From Luteolibacter ambystomatis (lineage in GTDB: Bacteria > Verrucomicrobiota > Verrucomicrobiia > Verrucomicrobiales > Akkermansiaceae), in the NCBI RefSeq assembly GCF_018137965.1, contig NZ_CP073100.1, positions 744,001 to 808,000 of the forward strand: a stretch of DNA of 64,000 bases, given 5' to 3'. The notes beneath the pieces were generated by a model. The model searched no databases, was not told where the DNA came from, and was given only the letters and a program-made list of their open reading frames with translations. Positions 26,430 to 33,436 of the stretch are shown piece by piece. The first letter of the stretch is position 1. Every line of letters begins with the position of its first letter. Position numbers and translations under genes: made by a program.

Positions 26430-26803
26430 TTCGGCATGATGAAGGTGAAGGGCGGCGCTGCCGCGTAATCCAACTGCCTGTCTGACGGAAATCATCCTAC
26501 CCCGCTGCATCGCGCTGCGGGCGAGAGGGGCTCTCCGAACTGCCCGCAGGCCGCGGCTTGAGTGACGCGGAACAACCGGCCGGGGTGGGGGTGAGCCGGT
26601 GGAGCGGGGAGGCTGTGGGGACTGCATGCCTTGTCGCTCCGGGCTTTCCGGTCCAGATATCGGGAAAAAAAGCTTTGCAAGCGGGATTTCATCCGATTTA
26701 GTCCCGCCCCCGCGAGCCCTGAAACCGCCGTTGGTCCTCCTGTCGTTTCCGCATGGAAAAGACACCGCTCGCAAGGAGGGCAACCCGGCAACCCACTGAT
26801 ACC

Positions 26804-27883
26804 ATGTCCGTTAAACTGTCTCGTTTCGAGATCCCGAACCGCCTCGTCCGCAACGAGGACACCGCCACCGACGTCTACGCCCAGTTCAGCGCCGAACCCT
26901 TCGAGCGCGGCTACGGCCATACCCTTGGCAACTCCCTGCGCCGCGTCCTTCTGTCCTCCCTCGAAGGCGCCGCCATCACCTCCGTCCGTATCGCGGGTGT
27001 GCAGCACGAGTTTTCCAGCCTCCCGGGCGTGGTGGAAGATGTCACGGACATCATTCTCAATCTCAAGAAGGTGAAGTTCCTTCACCACGACAAGGACTCC
27101 CGCATCCTCTCGATCAAGGTCGAGAAGGAAGGCGTCGTCACCGCCGGTGACATCCAGACCGACCACGTTTTCGACGTCGTCAACAAGGATCAGGTCATCT
27201 GCACCCTCGACAAGAAGGTGAAGTTCGACTGCGAGTTCGAAGTCCGCGTCGGCCGTGGTTTCTCCACCGGTGACGAGAACAAGCGCAAGGACCAGCCGAT
27301 CGGCGTGATCGCGATCGACTCGATCTTCTCCCCGGTGACCCGCGTGAAGTACGCGGTCGACACCACCCGCGTCGGCCAGATGACCGACTACGACAAGCTG
27401 GTGCTCGACATCTGGACGGACGGCCGCATCACCCCGCAGGACGCCCTCCTGCAGGCTTCCGCCATCCTCCGCCACCACCTCGACGTGTTCGTCAACTACG
27501 ACGAGAACGCCGTCGATTTCGAAGAGGCTCCGATGGAGTCCAGCGAGGAGAATGCCGCGCTGAAGAAGCTCCTGAACATGTCGGTGAACGAGATCGAGCT
27601 CTCGGTCCGCGCCGCCAACTGCCTCAACAACGCCAACATCACCACCGTGGGCCAGCTCGCGATGAAGACGGAGGCGGAAATGCTCAAGTATCGCAACTTC
27701 GGCAAGAAGTCGCTCAACGAGATCAAGGACAAGCTTGTCGAACTCGGCCTCGGCCTCGGCATGTCCTTCGATCCGTCGCTCCTCACCGGCCCAAGCGCTT
27801 CGTCGCGTGCCCCGCGCCTCGGCGTGGAGGAAGAGGCTCCGGTGGGCCTTGCCGACCTGATCGCCCAGAACCTCGACGACTGA
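26804..27883 (+). CDS. rpoA: DNA-directed RNA polymerase alpha subunit
   Basis: 359 aa. Start ATG at 26804, with GGAGGG (26775-26780) upstream; the in-frame extension to 26753 is unlikely. The N-terminal domain has FERGYGHTLGNSLRRVLLSS (residues 32-51), the signature that nucleates polymerase assembly. The C-terminal domain near residues 255-315 holds ELSVRAANCLNNANI and LLKYRNFGKKSL-like sequence (MLKYRNFGKKSLNEIKD), which contacts UP elements and activators. A longer acidic tail follows. It pairs with rplQ, but the usual upstream rpsM-rpsK-rpsD genes are absent. Confidence 0.97.
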   Translation: MSVKLSRFEIPNRLVRNEDTATDVYAQFSAEPFERGYGHTLGNSLRRVLLSSLEGAAITSVRIAGVQHEFSSLPGVVEDVTDIILNLKKVKFLHHDKDSRILSIKVEKEGVVTAGDIQTDHVFDVVNKDQVICTLDKKVKFDCEFEVRVGRGFSTGDENKRKDQPIGVIAIDSIFSPVTRVKYAVDTTRVGQMTDYDKLVLDIWTDGRITPQDALLQASAILRHHLDVFVNYDENAVDFEEAPMESSEENAALKKLLNMSVNEIELSVRAANCLNNANITTVGQLAMKTEAEMLKYRNFGKKSLNEIKDKLVELGLGLGMSFDPSLLTGPSASSRAPRLGVEEEAPVGLADLIAQNLDD

Positions 27884-27916
27884 ACCAAGCTTTTTAAATA
27901 GAAAGGGACGCACCCG

Positions 27917-28321
27917 ATGAGACATCGCCGCAACACCACCAAGCTCAAGCGCACCGCCGCACACCGCCGCTCGCTCCTCGCGAACCTGGCGTGCAGCCTG
28001 ATCGAGCACGGCCGCATCAAGACCACCCTCGGCAAGGCGAAGGCCCTGCGTCCGGTGGCTGAAAAAATGATCACCCTCGGCAAGCGCGGGGATCTCCACG
28101 CCCGCCGTCTGGCTCTGGCTTTCCTGCGCCAGAAGGACGCGGTGAAGAAGCTGTTCGAAGAAGTCGCTCCGGCTTCGAAGGACCGCCAGGGTGGCTACAC
28201 CCGTATCACCAAGCTTGGTGTCCGTCCGTCCGACGCCGCTCCGATGGGCTACATCGAGTGGGTCGACGCTCCGGTGACTGCTGAAGCCGCCGAGCCGGCC
28301 GAAGCCGCCAAGGCCGAGTAA
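27917..28321 (+). CDS. rplQ: 50S ribosomal protein bL17
   Basis: 134 aa. [20 protein letters not shown] at the N-terminus and [20 protein letters not shown] (about 30-49) are diagnostic of bL17, which lines the exit tunnel region of the large subunit. The tail is Ala/Glu-rich. It lies 33 bp after rpoA, the standard pairing, and a strong terminator follows. Confidence 0.97.
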   Translation: MRHRRNTTKLKRTAAHRRSLLANLACSLIEHGRIKTTLGKAKALRPVAEKMITLGKRGDLHARRLALAFLRQKDAVKKLFEEVAPASKDRQGGYTRITKLGVRPSDAAPMGYIEWVDAPVTAEAAEPAEAAKAE

Positions 28322-28356
28322 GGTCCCCGGGATTCGTCCCGACCAAACAATTCAAG

Positions 28357-28389
28357 AAAAGCCGTCCGCGCCCCGCGTGGACGGCTTTT
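28357..28389 (+). terminator. rho-independent terminator of rpoA-rplQ
   Basis: AAAAGCCGTCC (28357-28367) and GGACGGCTTTT (28379-28389) form a perfect 11-bp stem ending in a T-run. It sits 35 bp after the rplQ stop and would work in either direction. Confidence 0.85.
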
Positions 28390-28434
28390 CTGTCGTACTC
28401 CGGGTATGAAAGGCACCATCCGATCGATGTCATT

Positions 28435-28526
28435 GGGGTGCTGATCGTTTATAAACCGCTCTTTCCCGGGTGGCACTCGCCGAGGCTCGTTGGCCCGCGG
28501 CTATGATCCGTGATCCCATCAGGATC
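28435..28526. repeat. dispersed repeat family B, copy 1
   Basis: A 92-bp block from GGGGTGCTGAT to the small palindrome GATCCCATCAGGATC recurs at 46416-46506 with about ten substitutions. The central GGGTGGCACTCGCCGAGG is identical in both. The blocks carry no ORF. The rest of 28322-28666 is the terminator and unremarkable sequence before the ExbB-like gene. Confidence 0.75.
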
Positions 28527-28666
28527 CAAGAGTCATTTCAGGCACCTTTCCGGGCACCGGTTCGGTCTCAGAGAAATGTTTTCCCAGCTTCGCTTTTCAA
28601 TATTCTGAAAGATTTCCGAACAATCGGCGCTGGTCACGGCTGCGGGGGGAGGCTAGGGTCGGCGCA

Positions 28667-29380
28667 ATGATTTTCCGACTGCTTGAACCCTCCGGCCTGA
28701 TCGAGCAGGGCGGCCCGCTGGTGTGGGTGCTGCTGGTGCTTGCCTTTGTGGGTGCGGTCTGCGTGGTGGAGCGGTTGTTTTTCTTCCACCGGGCGCGGAT
28801 CAATGTCGGCGACCTGCTGGTGGGGCTTTCCAATCACGTGCGCCGCAAGGCCTTTGCGGAGGCCCAGCACGAGGCGGCCCGGGCTCCGGGACCGGTGGCG
28901 CGGGTGGCGCATTCGCTCCTGTTGCGGCATCATCTGGTGCGCTCGGACCTCCGTGATGTGGCTCAGGAAGCAGGTCAGCTTGAAGTCCCTCGCATCGAAA
29001 AAAACATCCGTTTGATTCTCGGTGTCGCGCTTCTGGCCCCCTTGGTGGGGATGTTGGGAACGCTGCTCGGCATGGTGGAGACCTTCCAGCGCGTGGGCGA
29101 GCAGGGCGGTTATGCCGGACCGGCGGAGCTGGCTGGTGGTGTGTTCCAAGCGCTTGTGACTTCGGTGATGGGGCTGACGGTGGCCGTGCCGATGTATCTC
29201 TTTTACCTCTACTTCCTCGGTCGGGCGAAACGTCTGGTGCATCGCATCGAACGCGCTGGGATCGAGATGGTGAATCTCATTTCCGATGCCCGTGCGGAAA
29301 CCGGGATCGTGTCCTTCCGTGAGGAGGTCGAGGCCCGCAAGCGCTCCGCGCGGAAGAGCAAGGGGGAGGACGCTTCATGA
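28667..29380 (+). CDS. MotA/TolQ/ExbB-type proton channel protein
   Basis: 237 aa. Three hydrophobic helices (about 15-38, 121-143 and 163-190) and the family signature LLAPLVGMLGTLLGMVETFQ near residues 122-141, then TSVMGLTVAVPMYLFYLYF near 165-183. It is expected to form the pentameric inner-membrane channel of a Ton/Tol-like motor, working with the ExbD-like protein encoded next (4-bp ATGA overlap). No adjacent TonB or outer-membrane receptor, so the cargo is unknown. Confidence 0.87.
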   Translation: MIFRLLEPSGLIEQGGPLVWVLLVLAFVGAVCVVERLFFFHRARINVGDLLVGLSNHVRRKAFAEAQHEAARAPGPVARVAHSLLLRHHLVRSDLRDVAQEAGQLEVPRIEKNIRLILGVALLAPLVGMLGTLLGMVETFQRVGEQGGYAGPAELAGGVFQALVTSVMGLTVAVPMYLFYLYFLGRAKRLVHRIERAGIEMVNLISDARAETGIVSFREEVEARKRSARKSKGEDAS

Positions 29381-29823
29381 AGCTGGAGCTGACCTTGCCG
29401 GAACGGCCGGGTTTCCTCCATGTCGTTCCACTGTTCAATCTCTTCGCGCTGCTGCTGATGTTCTTCGTGCTGGGACCGTCCCTGGTCCTGCAAGCTGGCA
29501 AGCAGGTGGAGCTGCCGCCGTCGAAGTTCCAGATGGAGCGCTTCACCGGCGCGCAGGTCGTCACGCTCGGACCCGGTTCTCCGGCCAAGATCTATCTCGG
29601 CCGTGAGGCGATCTCGCTGGATGCGCTGGGAAAAAAGCTCGACGAACGGCGCGGCAGCGGGCCCGCCGCGGTGCTGCTGCGCGCGGACGTGGGTACGCCG
29701 GTGGTGCTGGAGCAGGAGGTGTCCGAACTGATCCTGCGGAAAAACTACAAGGTGATGCTGGTGGGACGCCCGGCCCAGGTCGGGGCGAGTGACACTTCTT
29801 CCTCGAAAGAGACCGACCAGTGA
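29377..29823 (+). CDS. ExbD/TolR-like protein with Asn at the motor Asp position
   Basis: 148 aa. One transmembrane helix (about 17-36, PLFNLFALLLMFFVLGPSL) and a periplasmic domain ending in the typical strand pattern (VLLRADVGTPVVLEQEVSEL, then YKVMLVG). In ExbD and TolR the helix starts PxxD, and that Asp carries protons. Here the equivalent residue is Asn21. Either the channel uses another carboxylate or this is a non-canonical subfamily. Overlaps both neighbours by 4 bp, so the three genes are tightly coupled. Confidence 0.82.
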   Translation: MKLELTLPERPGFLHVVPLFNLFALLLMFFVLGPSLVLQAGKQVELPPSKFQMERFTGAQVVTLGPGSPAKIYLGREAISLDALGKKLDERRGSGPAAVLLRADVGTPVVLEQEVSELILRKNYKVMLVGRPAQVGASDTSSSKETDQ

Positions 29824-30599
29824 ACGACCCCGGCACCAAACGCGAGCGGCGCGATCGTGCCAGCGGCCTGATCTTCGCCTGGCGGGTGGGGGATACGTTC
29901 CATGTGGCCACGTGGATGTCGGTGGCGATCGTGATCCTGCTCGGTGCTTTTCTGTTGGGAACGCTCAAGGTGCGGGTGGTGCCACCGCCGCGGATCATCG
30001 AGCGCAAGGCCGCCGTGGTGCTGGTGCCCAATACCGCCGATGGGCATGCCTGGGTCGTAAGGGCGGAGGAAGAGGGTCCGTTTCCGGCGCGCTTCCGGCC
30101 TGCGGACTCCGGGATCGTGCGGGAGATGAAGGAGGATTTGTTCCGCGATCCCGTTTCACGGCCCGCCTATCGGGCGGTCTTGCGGGAGTTTCCCCAGGAC
30201 ACCGGTCCGGGTGCCGTGCAGGTGGCGGCTCGTGGAGAGCGGGTGTTTCCTCCGCAACTCCTTCCGGAATCCGCTCCGGTGGAAATGGACGCTCAACCGC
30301 TGCGCCCCGTGCTGACATTGCTGGCGAAGCTTCCTGCGGATGCCAGGCCGCAGGAGCTGCCTCCATTTCCTGAACCCATGAGTCCGGAAATGGCTGCCAC
30401 CACCTGGCAATACATGGTGGAGATTGGTCCCGGGGGCAGGGCTCTGAGATGTGTCGCGCTGGATGGCGGCAAGCCGGAAGGCCAGCAGGACGGATTCGCC
30501 CGCAGTCTCGGCTCATGGCTTTGCCATGTGCGTTTCGGTCCCGGTGCCGCCAAGGCGGGCTGGGTGGGAGTGGAGATCAGCTTCAGCCGCACACCGTAA
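29820..30599 (+). CDS. single-pass membrane protein of an ExbB/ExbD operon, TonB-like position
   Basis: 259 aa. A basic cytoplasmic N-terminus (about 30 residues) is followed by one transmembrane helix (about 35-55, MSVAIVILLGAFLLGT), then a periplasmic part with a Pro-rich middle and a C-terminal domain of about 80 residues (WQYMVEIGPGGRAL to GVEISFSRTP). The topology and operon place match TonB, and the end could be a divergent TonB-like C-terminal fold. I see no classical TonB motif, so the call rests on context. Confidence 0.6.
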   Translation: MNDPGTKRERRDRASGLIFAWRVGDTFHVATWMSVAIVILLGAFLLGTLKVRVVPPPRIIERKAAVVLVPNTADGHAWVVRAEEEGPFPARFRPADSGIVREMKEDLFRDPVSRPAYRAVLREFPQDTGPGAVQVAARGERVFPPQLLPESAPVEMDAQPLRPVLTLLAKLPADARPQELPPFPEPMSPEMAATTWQYMVEIGPGGRALRCVALDGGKPEGQQDGFARSLGSWLCHVRFGPGAAKAGWVGVEISFSRTP

Positions 30600-30838
30600 T
30601 GGAGGTCACTCTTCCGGAATTCGTCCTGTGTGTGTTGCTGGTGGCCCTCGGCATCGTGGGCCTTTTCACCTTGGTCTCACGGGTTTCGCGGCGCGGAGTG
30701 GAATTGCGGGCGGTTCGCCACCGCATCATCTGCCGCTTGTGTCTCCATCCCTTCGAAGATCACAGCTCGGAAAAAACTCCGACCTGTCCGGCCTGCGGTG
30801 CTCTCAATGAGCGCGGGCGGGACCGGCGGCTGGGCTGA
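30599..30838 (+). CDS. small membrane protein with a zinc ribbon
   Basis: 79 aa; its ATG overlaps the previous stop by one base (TAATG). One transmembrane helix (about 8-27, VLCVLLVALGIVGLFTLV) precedes two Cys pairs, CRLC near 45-48 and CPAC near 63-66, that form a zinc ribbon on the cytoplasmic side. It is last in the operon 28667-30838. Role unknown; its position suggests an accessory part of the ExbB/ExbD-type complex. Confidence 0.68.
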   Translation: MEVTLPEFVLCVLLVALGIVGLFTLVSRVSRRGVELRAVRHRIICRLCLHPFEDHSSEKTPTCPACGALNERGRDRRLG

Positions 30839-30918
30839 AACGGCGGGCCGCCTCCGGGCTTGCGTCGGCGGATTTACGGCCCCATCGTCCCCTCGCGCCC
30901 AGCGCGCCCCTATTCACT

Positions 30919-32166
30919 ATGAGCGAACGACGCGTCGTCATCACTGGCATTGGTTGTATTTCCCCCCTCGGCAATGATCTGGCTTCCACTTGGGATGGCC
31001 TGAAGAACGGCCGCAGTGGAATCGGTCGGATCACCCAGCTCGATCCCGAACCGTATGAGTGCAAGATCGCCGGTGAGGTGAAGAACTTCAATGCGGACGG
31101 CTACTTCAAGGCCCCGAAGGACGCCCGCCGTTCCGACCGCTACGTGCAATTCGCCGTGGCCGCCGCCAAGCTGGCGATCGAGGACTCCGGCCTGGACACC
31201 AATGCCATCGACCCGCGCCGCGTGGGCGTGATGGTCGGCTCCGGCATCGGCGGTCTGGCCACGCTCGAGCGCGAGCACGAAGTCTGCCTTTCCAAGGGAC
31301 CGAAGCGTGTTTCGCCCTTCACCATCCCGATGATGATTTCCAACATCGCCAGCGGCATCATCTCCATGGAGCACGGCCTGCTCGGCCCGAACATGGTGAT
31401 CGTGACCGCCTGCGCGACCTCGAACCACAACATCGGGGAAGCCTGGCGCATGATCAAATTCGGCGATGCCGATGCCTTCGTCTGCGGTGGTGCGGAAGCG
31501 ACCATCCTGCCGATGGGCCTCGCGGGCTTTGCCAACATGAAGGCTCTCAGCACCCGCAACGACGAGCCGGAGCGCGCCTCCCGCCCGTTCGACAAGAACC
31601 GCGATGGCTTCGTGATGGGTGAAGGTGCCGGCGTGGTGGTGATCGAGGAACTCGAGCATGCCCTCAAGCGCGGTGCCACCATCTACGCGGAGCTCACCGG
31701 CTACGGTGTCAGCGCGGATGCCTACCACCTCAGCGCTCCTTCCCCGGACGGTTCCGGCCCGGCCTACGCCATCCAGATGGCGCTGCGCCACAGCAAGCTG
31801 AACCCGGAGGATGTGAACTATCTCAACGCCCACGCGACCTCCACCGGTCTCGGTGACATCGCGGAAACCAAGGCGATCAAGCGAGCCTTCGGTGATTACG
31901 CGACCAACGGCCTCGCCGTCAGCTCCACCAAGTCCATGACCGGCCACATGCTCGGCGCGGCCGGTGGCATCGAGCTGATCGCCAGCGTGATGGCCATCAA
32001 GGACGGCGTCATCCCGCCGACCATCAACGTCGAGGAGCAGGATCCGGAGTGCGATCTGGATGTCGTCCCGAACACCGCCCGCGAGGCGAAGGTGGACGTG
32101 GCGATGAGCAACAGCTTCGGTTTCGGCGGCCACAACGCCACCGTGGTGGTGAAGCGTTACGCCTGA
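30919..32166 (+). CDS. fabF: beta-ketoacyl-ACP synthase II
   Basis: 415 aa. Condenses malonyl-ACP with acyl-ACP in fatty acid elongation. The N-terminus RRVVITGIGCISPLGND is typical. The nucleophilic Cys lies in TACATSNHNIG (near residue 165), and the catalytic histidines in HATSTGLGD (near 304) and GHMLGAAGG (near 341). SFGFGGHNA closes the fold near 400. Followed 13 bp later by a thioesterase gene on the same strand. Confidence 0.95.
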   Translation: MSERRVVITGIGCISPLGNDLASTWDGLKNGRSGIGRITQLDPEPYECKIAGEVKNFNADGYFKAPKDARRSDRYVQFAVAAAKLAIEDSGLDTNAIDPRRVGVMVGSGIGGLATLEREHEVCLSKGPKRVSPFTIPMMISNIASGIISMEHGLLGPNMVIVTACATSNHNIGEAWRMIKFGDADAFVCGGAEATILPMGLAGFANMKALSTRNDEPERASRPFDKNRDGFVMGEGAGVVVIEELEHALKRGATIYAELTGYGVSADAYHLSAPSPDGSGPAYAIQMALRHSKLNPEDVNYLNAHATSTGLGDIAETKAIKRAFGDYATNGLAVSSTKSMTGHMLGAAGGIELIASVMAIKDGVIPPTINVEEQDPECDLDVVPNTAREAKVDVAMSNSFGFGGHNATVVVKRYA

Positions 32167-32179
32167 TCCGCTTCATCGC

Positions 32180-32575
32180 ATGGATGCGCCGCTCTATCGC
32201 CACGCCACGGAGATCGCCTTCGGGGATACCGATGCGAGCGGCCTGATGCACTTTCCCAGCGTGTTCCGCTACGTCGAGGCGGCGGAACACGCTTTTTTGC
32301 GCGCGAACGACATCCATGTCTTCGACCGCGAGAACGGCGGCTGGCCGCGCGTCCACGTGGATTGCGACTACCGCCGCCCGATGTTCTTCGGCGACAAGAT
32401 CGAGGTGCGGCTCGGCATTTCGAAAATCGGCGGTTCCTCGCTGACTTGGGTGTTCGAGATCTGGAAAGGCGAAGAATGCTGCGCCGCCGGATCGATCGTC
32501 ACCGTGCGCGTGAACGCCATCGGCAAGCCGCTGGTAATCGACGCCGCCACGCGGGCGGTGCTGGGTGGTAGCTGA
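32180..32575 (+). CDS. 4HBT hot-dog acyl-CoA/ACP thioesterase, YbgC type
   Basis: 131 aa. The catalytic motif of the 4-hydroxybenzoyl-CoA thioesterase fold is FGDTDASGLMHFPSVFRYVE (residues 14-33), with the nucleophile-activating Asp. VHVDCDYRRPMFFGDKIEV near 55-73 is the second conserved strand. It lies 13 bp after fabF, suggesting release or proof-reading of acyl-ACP/CoA intermediates. Substrate unknown. Confidence 0.85.
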   Translation: MDAPLYRHATEIAFGDTDASGLMHFPSVFRYVEAAEHAFLRANDIHVFDRENGGWPRVHVDCDYRRPMFFGDKIEVRLGISKIGGSSLTWVFEIWKGEECCAAGSIVTVRVNAIGKPLVIDAATRAVLGGS

Positions 32576-32672
32576 AGTCGTGAGACTTCAGGTGGGGAGG
32601 ACTTACGTGATCCCCAAGACGTTTTTCCGAATAGGATGTCCGTGCATAGACCGAACACGCACGGGTTTTACC

Positions 32673-32700
32673 CAACCCGCGTTGTCACCAACGCGGCTAC
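32673..32700. repeat. dispersed hairpin repeat family C, copy 1
   Basis: Contains the perfect 8-bp stem CCGCGTTG / CAACGCGG with a TCAC loop. The same 28-bp block recurs at 46541-46568, where one stem pair changes from T:A to C:G on both arms, a compensatory change that supports selection for the hairpin. Confidence 0.65.
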
Positions 32701-32715
32701 GAAGAGGTGTTCCCC

Positions 32716-32746
32716 TTGCCTCCGGTCAGCCCTACGGGCGTAATAG
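32716..32746 (+). promoter_or_regulatory. candidate promoter of the SOS mutagenesis operon
   Basis: TTGCCT (32716-32721) and TAATAG (32741-32746) with a 19-bp spacer. The LexA box begins 8 bp after the -10, where a repressor would block initiation. The spacer is a little long, so the -35 is uncertain. Confidence 0.4.
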
Positions 32747-32754
32747 AAAAATAG

Positions 32755-32768
32755 TGTTCTCTTGAACA
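32755..32768. promoter_or_regulatory. LexA-binding site (SOS box), perfect TGTTC-N4-GAACA
   Basis: TGTTCTCTTGAACA is an exact match to the palindromic LexA motif reported for Verrucomicrobia. It lies about 30 bp before the start of imuA and just downstream of a possible -10. The imuA-imuB-dnaE2 cassette is a known SOS target in many phyla, so site and gene content agree. An additional GAACATTTGTTC palindrome overlaps it and resembles the Gram-positive type box. Confidence 0.82.
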
Positions 32769-32796
32769 TTTGTTCCGGTGGGCTAAGGTGGCAGCC

Positions 32797-33429
32797 GTGT
32801 CCGCCCTCGACCAACTGCGAAGCGAGCTGCACCGGAAGTTTCCGGGCGCGCATGCGGGATCGTGGCGGTTGCAGGAGAGCGGCGCGGAGTTCACTCGCTT
32901 CACCGATCTGGAGGCTTTTCAACCCGGTACGATTTCGGAGGTAGTACCAGCGGCCGGGCTGTCGGTGTTCGGTCTGCTGATCGCGTCCCTGCTGGGAGAT
33001 CCGGATCGCACTGCGGATTTTCCTGAGCTGGTGCTGGTGGATGGTGGCGATGGCTTCGATCCGGAGTCCTTCACAGCCGCCGCGTGTTCGAAGCTGCTGT
33101 GGGTGCGCTGCACCTCCGCCATGGAAATGCTGAAGGCGGGCGAGCTGATGGTGCGGGACGGCAGCATTCCCACGGTGCTGCTGGATGCCGCCGGGCTGGA
33201 TCTGCGGCAGCTCCGTGCCATCCCGGCGTCCTCATGGTGGCGGCTCAAGCAGGGTGCGGAGCAGACCGGCTCGCGCCTGATCGTGCTCTCGTCCGCGCAG
33301 GTGGTGCCGTGCGCCAGCCTGCGGCTCGCCCTGACGGCGGACCTTTCCCTCGCCGATTTTTCCGAACCCCGGCCGGTTCTTCTCAACCGTTTGCAGGCGC
33401 GGCCGGAGCGCCTGCGTCACGCCACCTGA
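32797..33429 (+). CDS. imuA: ImuA, RecA-like SOS mutagenesis protein
   Basis: 210 aa from a GTG at 32797 with AAGGTGG just upstream; in-frame GTG 32788 and TTG 32770 are alternatives, the last overlapping the LexA box. The protein has the RecA-like strand pattern of ImuA (GTISEVVPAAGLSVFGLLIA; LVLVDGGDGFDP; LLWVRCTSAMEML; VLLDAAGLDL) without a proper Walker A. In other bacteria ImuA links ImuB and RecA in DNA-damage tolerance. It heads an SOS-controlled operon, 7 bp before imuB. Confidence 0.85.
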   Translation: MSALDQLRSELHRKFPGAHAGSWRLQESGAEFTRFTDLEAFQPGTISEVVPAAGLSVFGLLIASLLGDPDRTADFPELVLVDGGDGFDPESFTAAACSKLLWVRCTSAMEMLKAGELMVRDGSIPTVLLDAAGLDLRQLRAIPASSWWRLKQGAEQTGSRLIVLSSAQVVPCASLRLALTADLSLADFSEPRPVLLNRLQARPERLRHAT

Positions 33430-33436
33430 TTGCGCC

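Noticed and set aside
32770..32796. TTG start for ImuA at 32770
   Set aside because: Would begin two bases after the LexA box and lacks a ribosome binding site; a GTG with AAGGTGG upstream is better.
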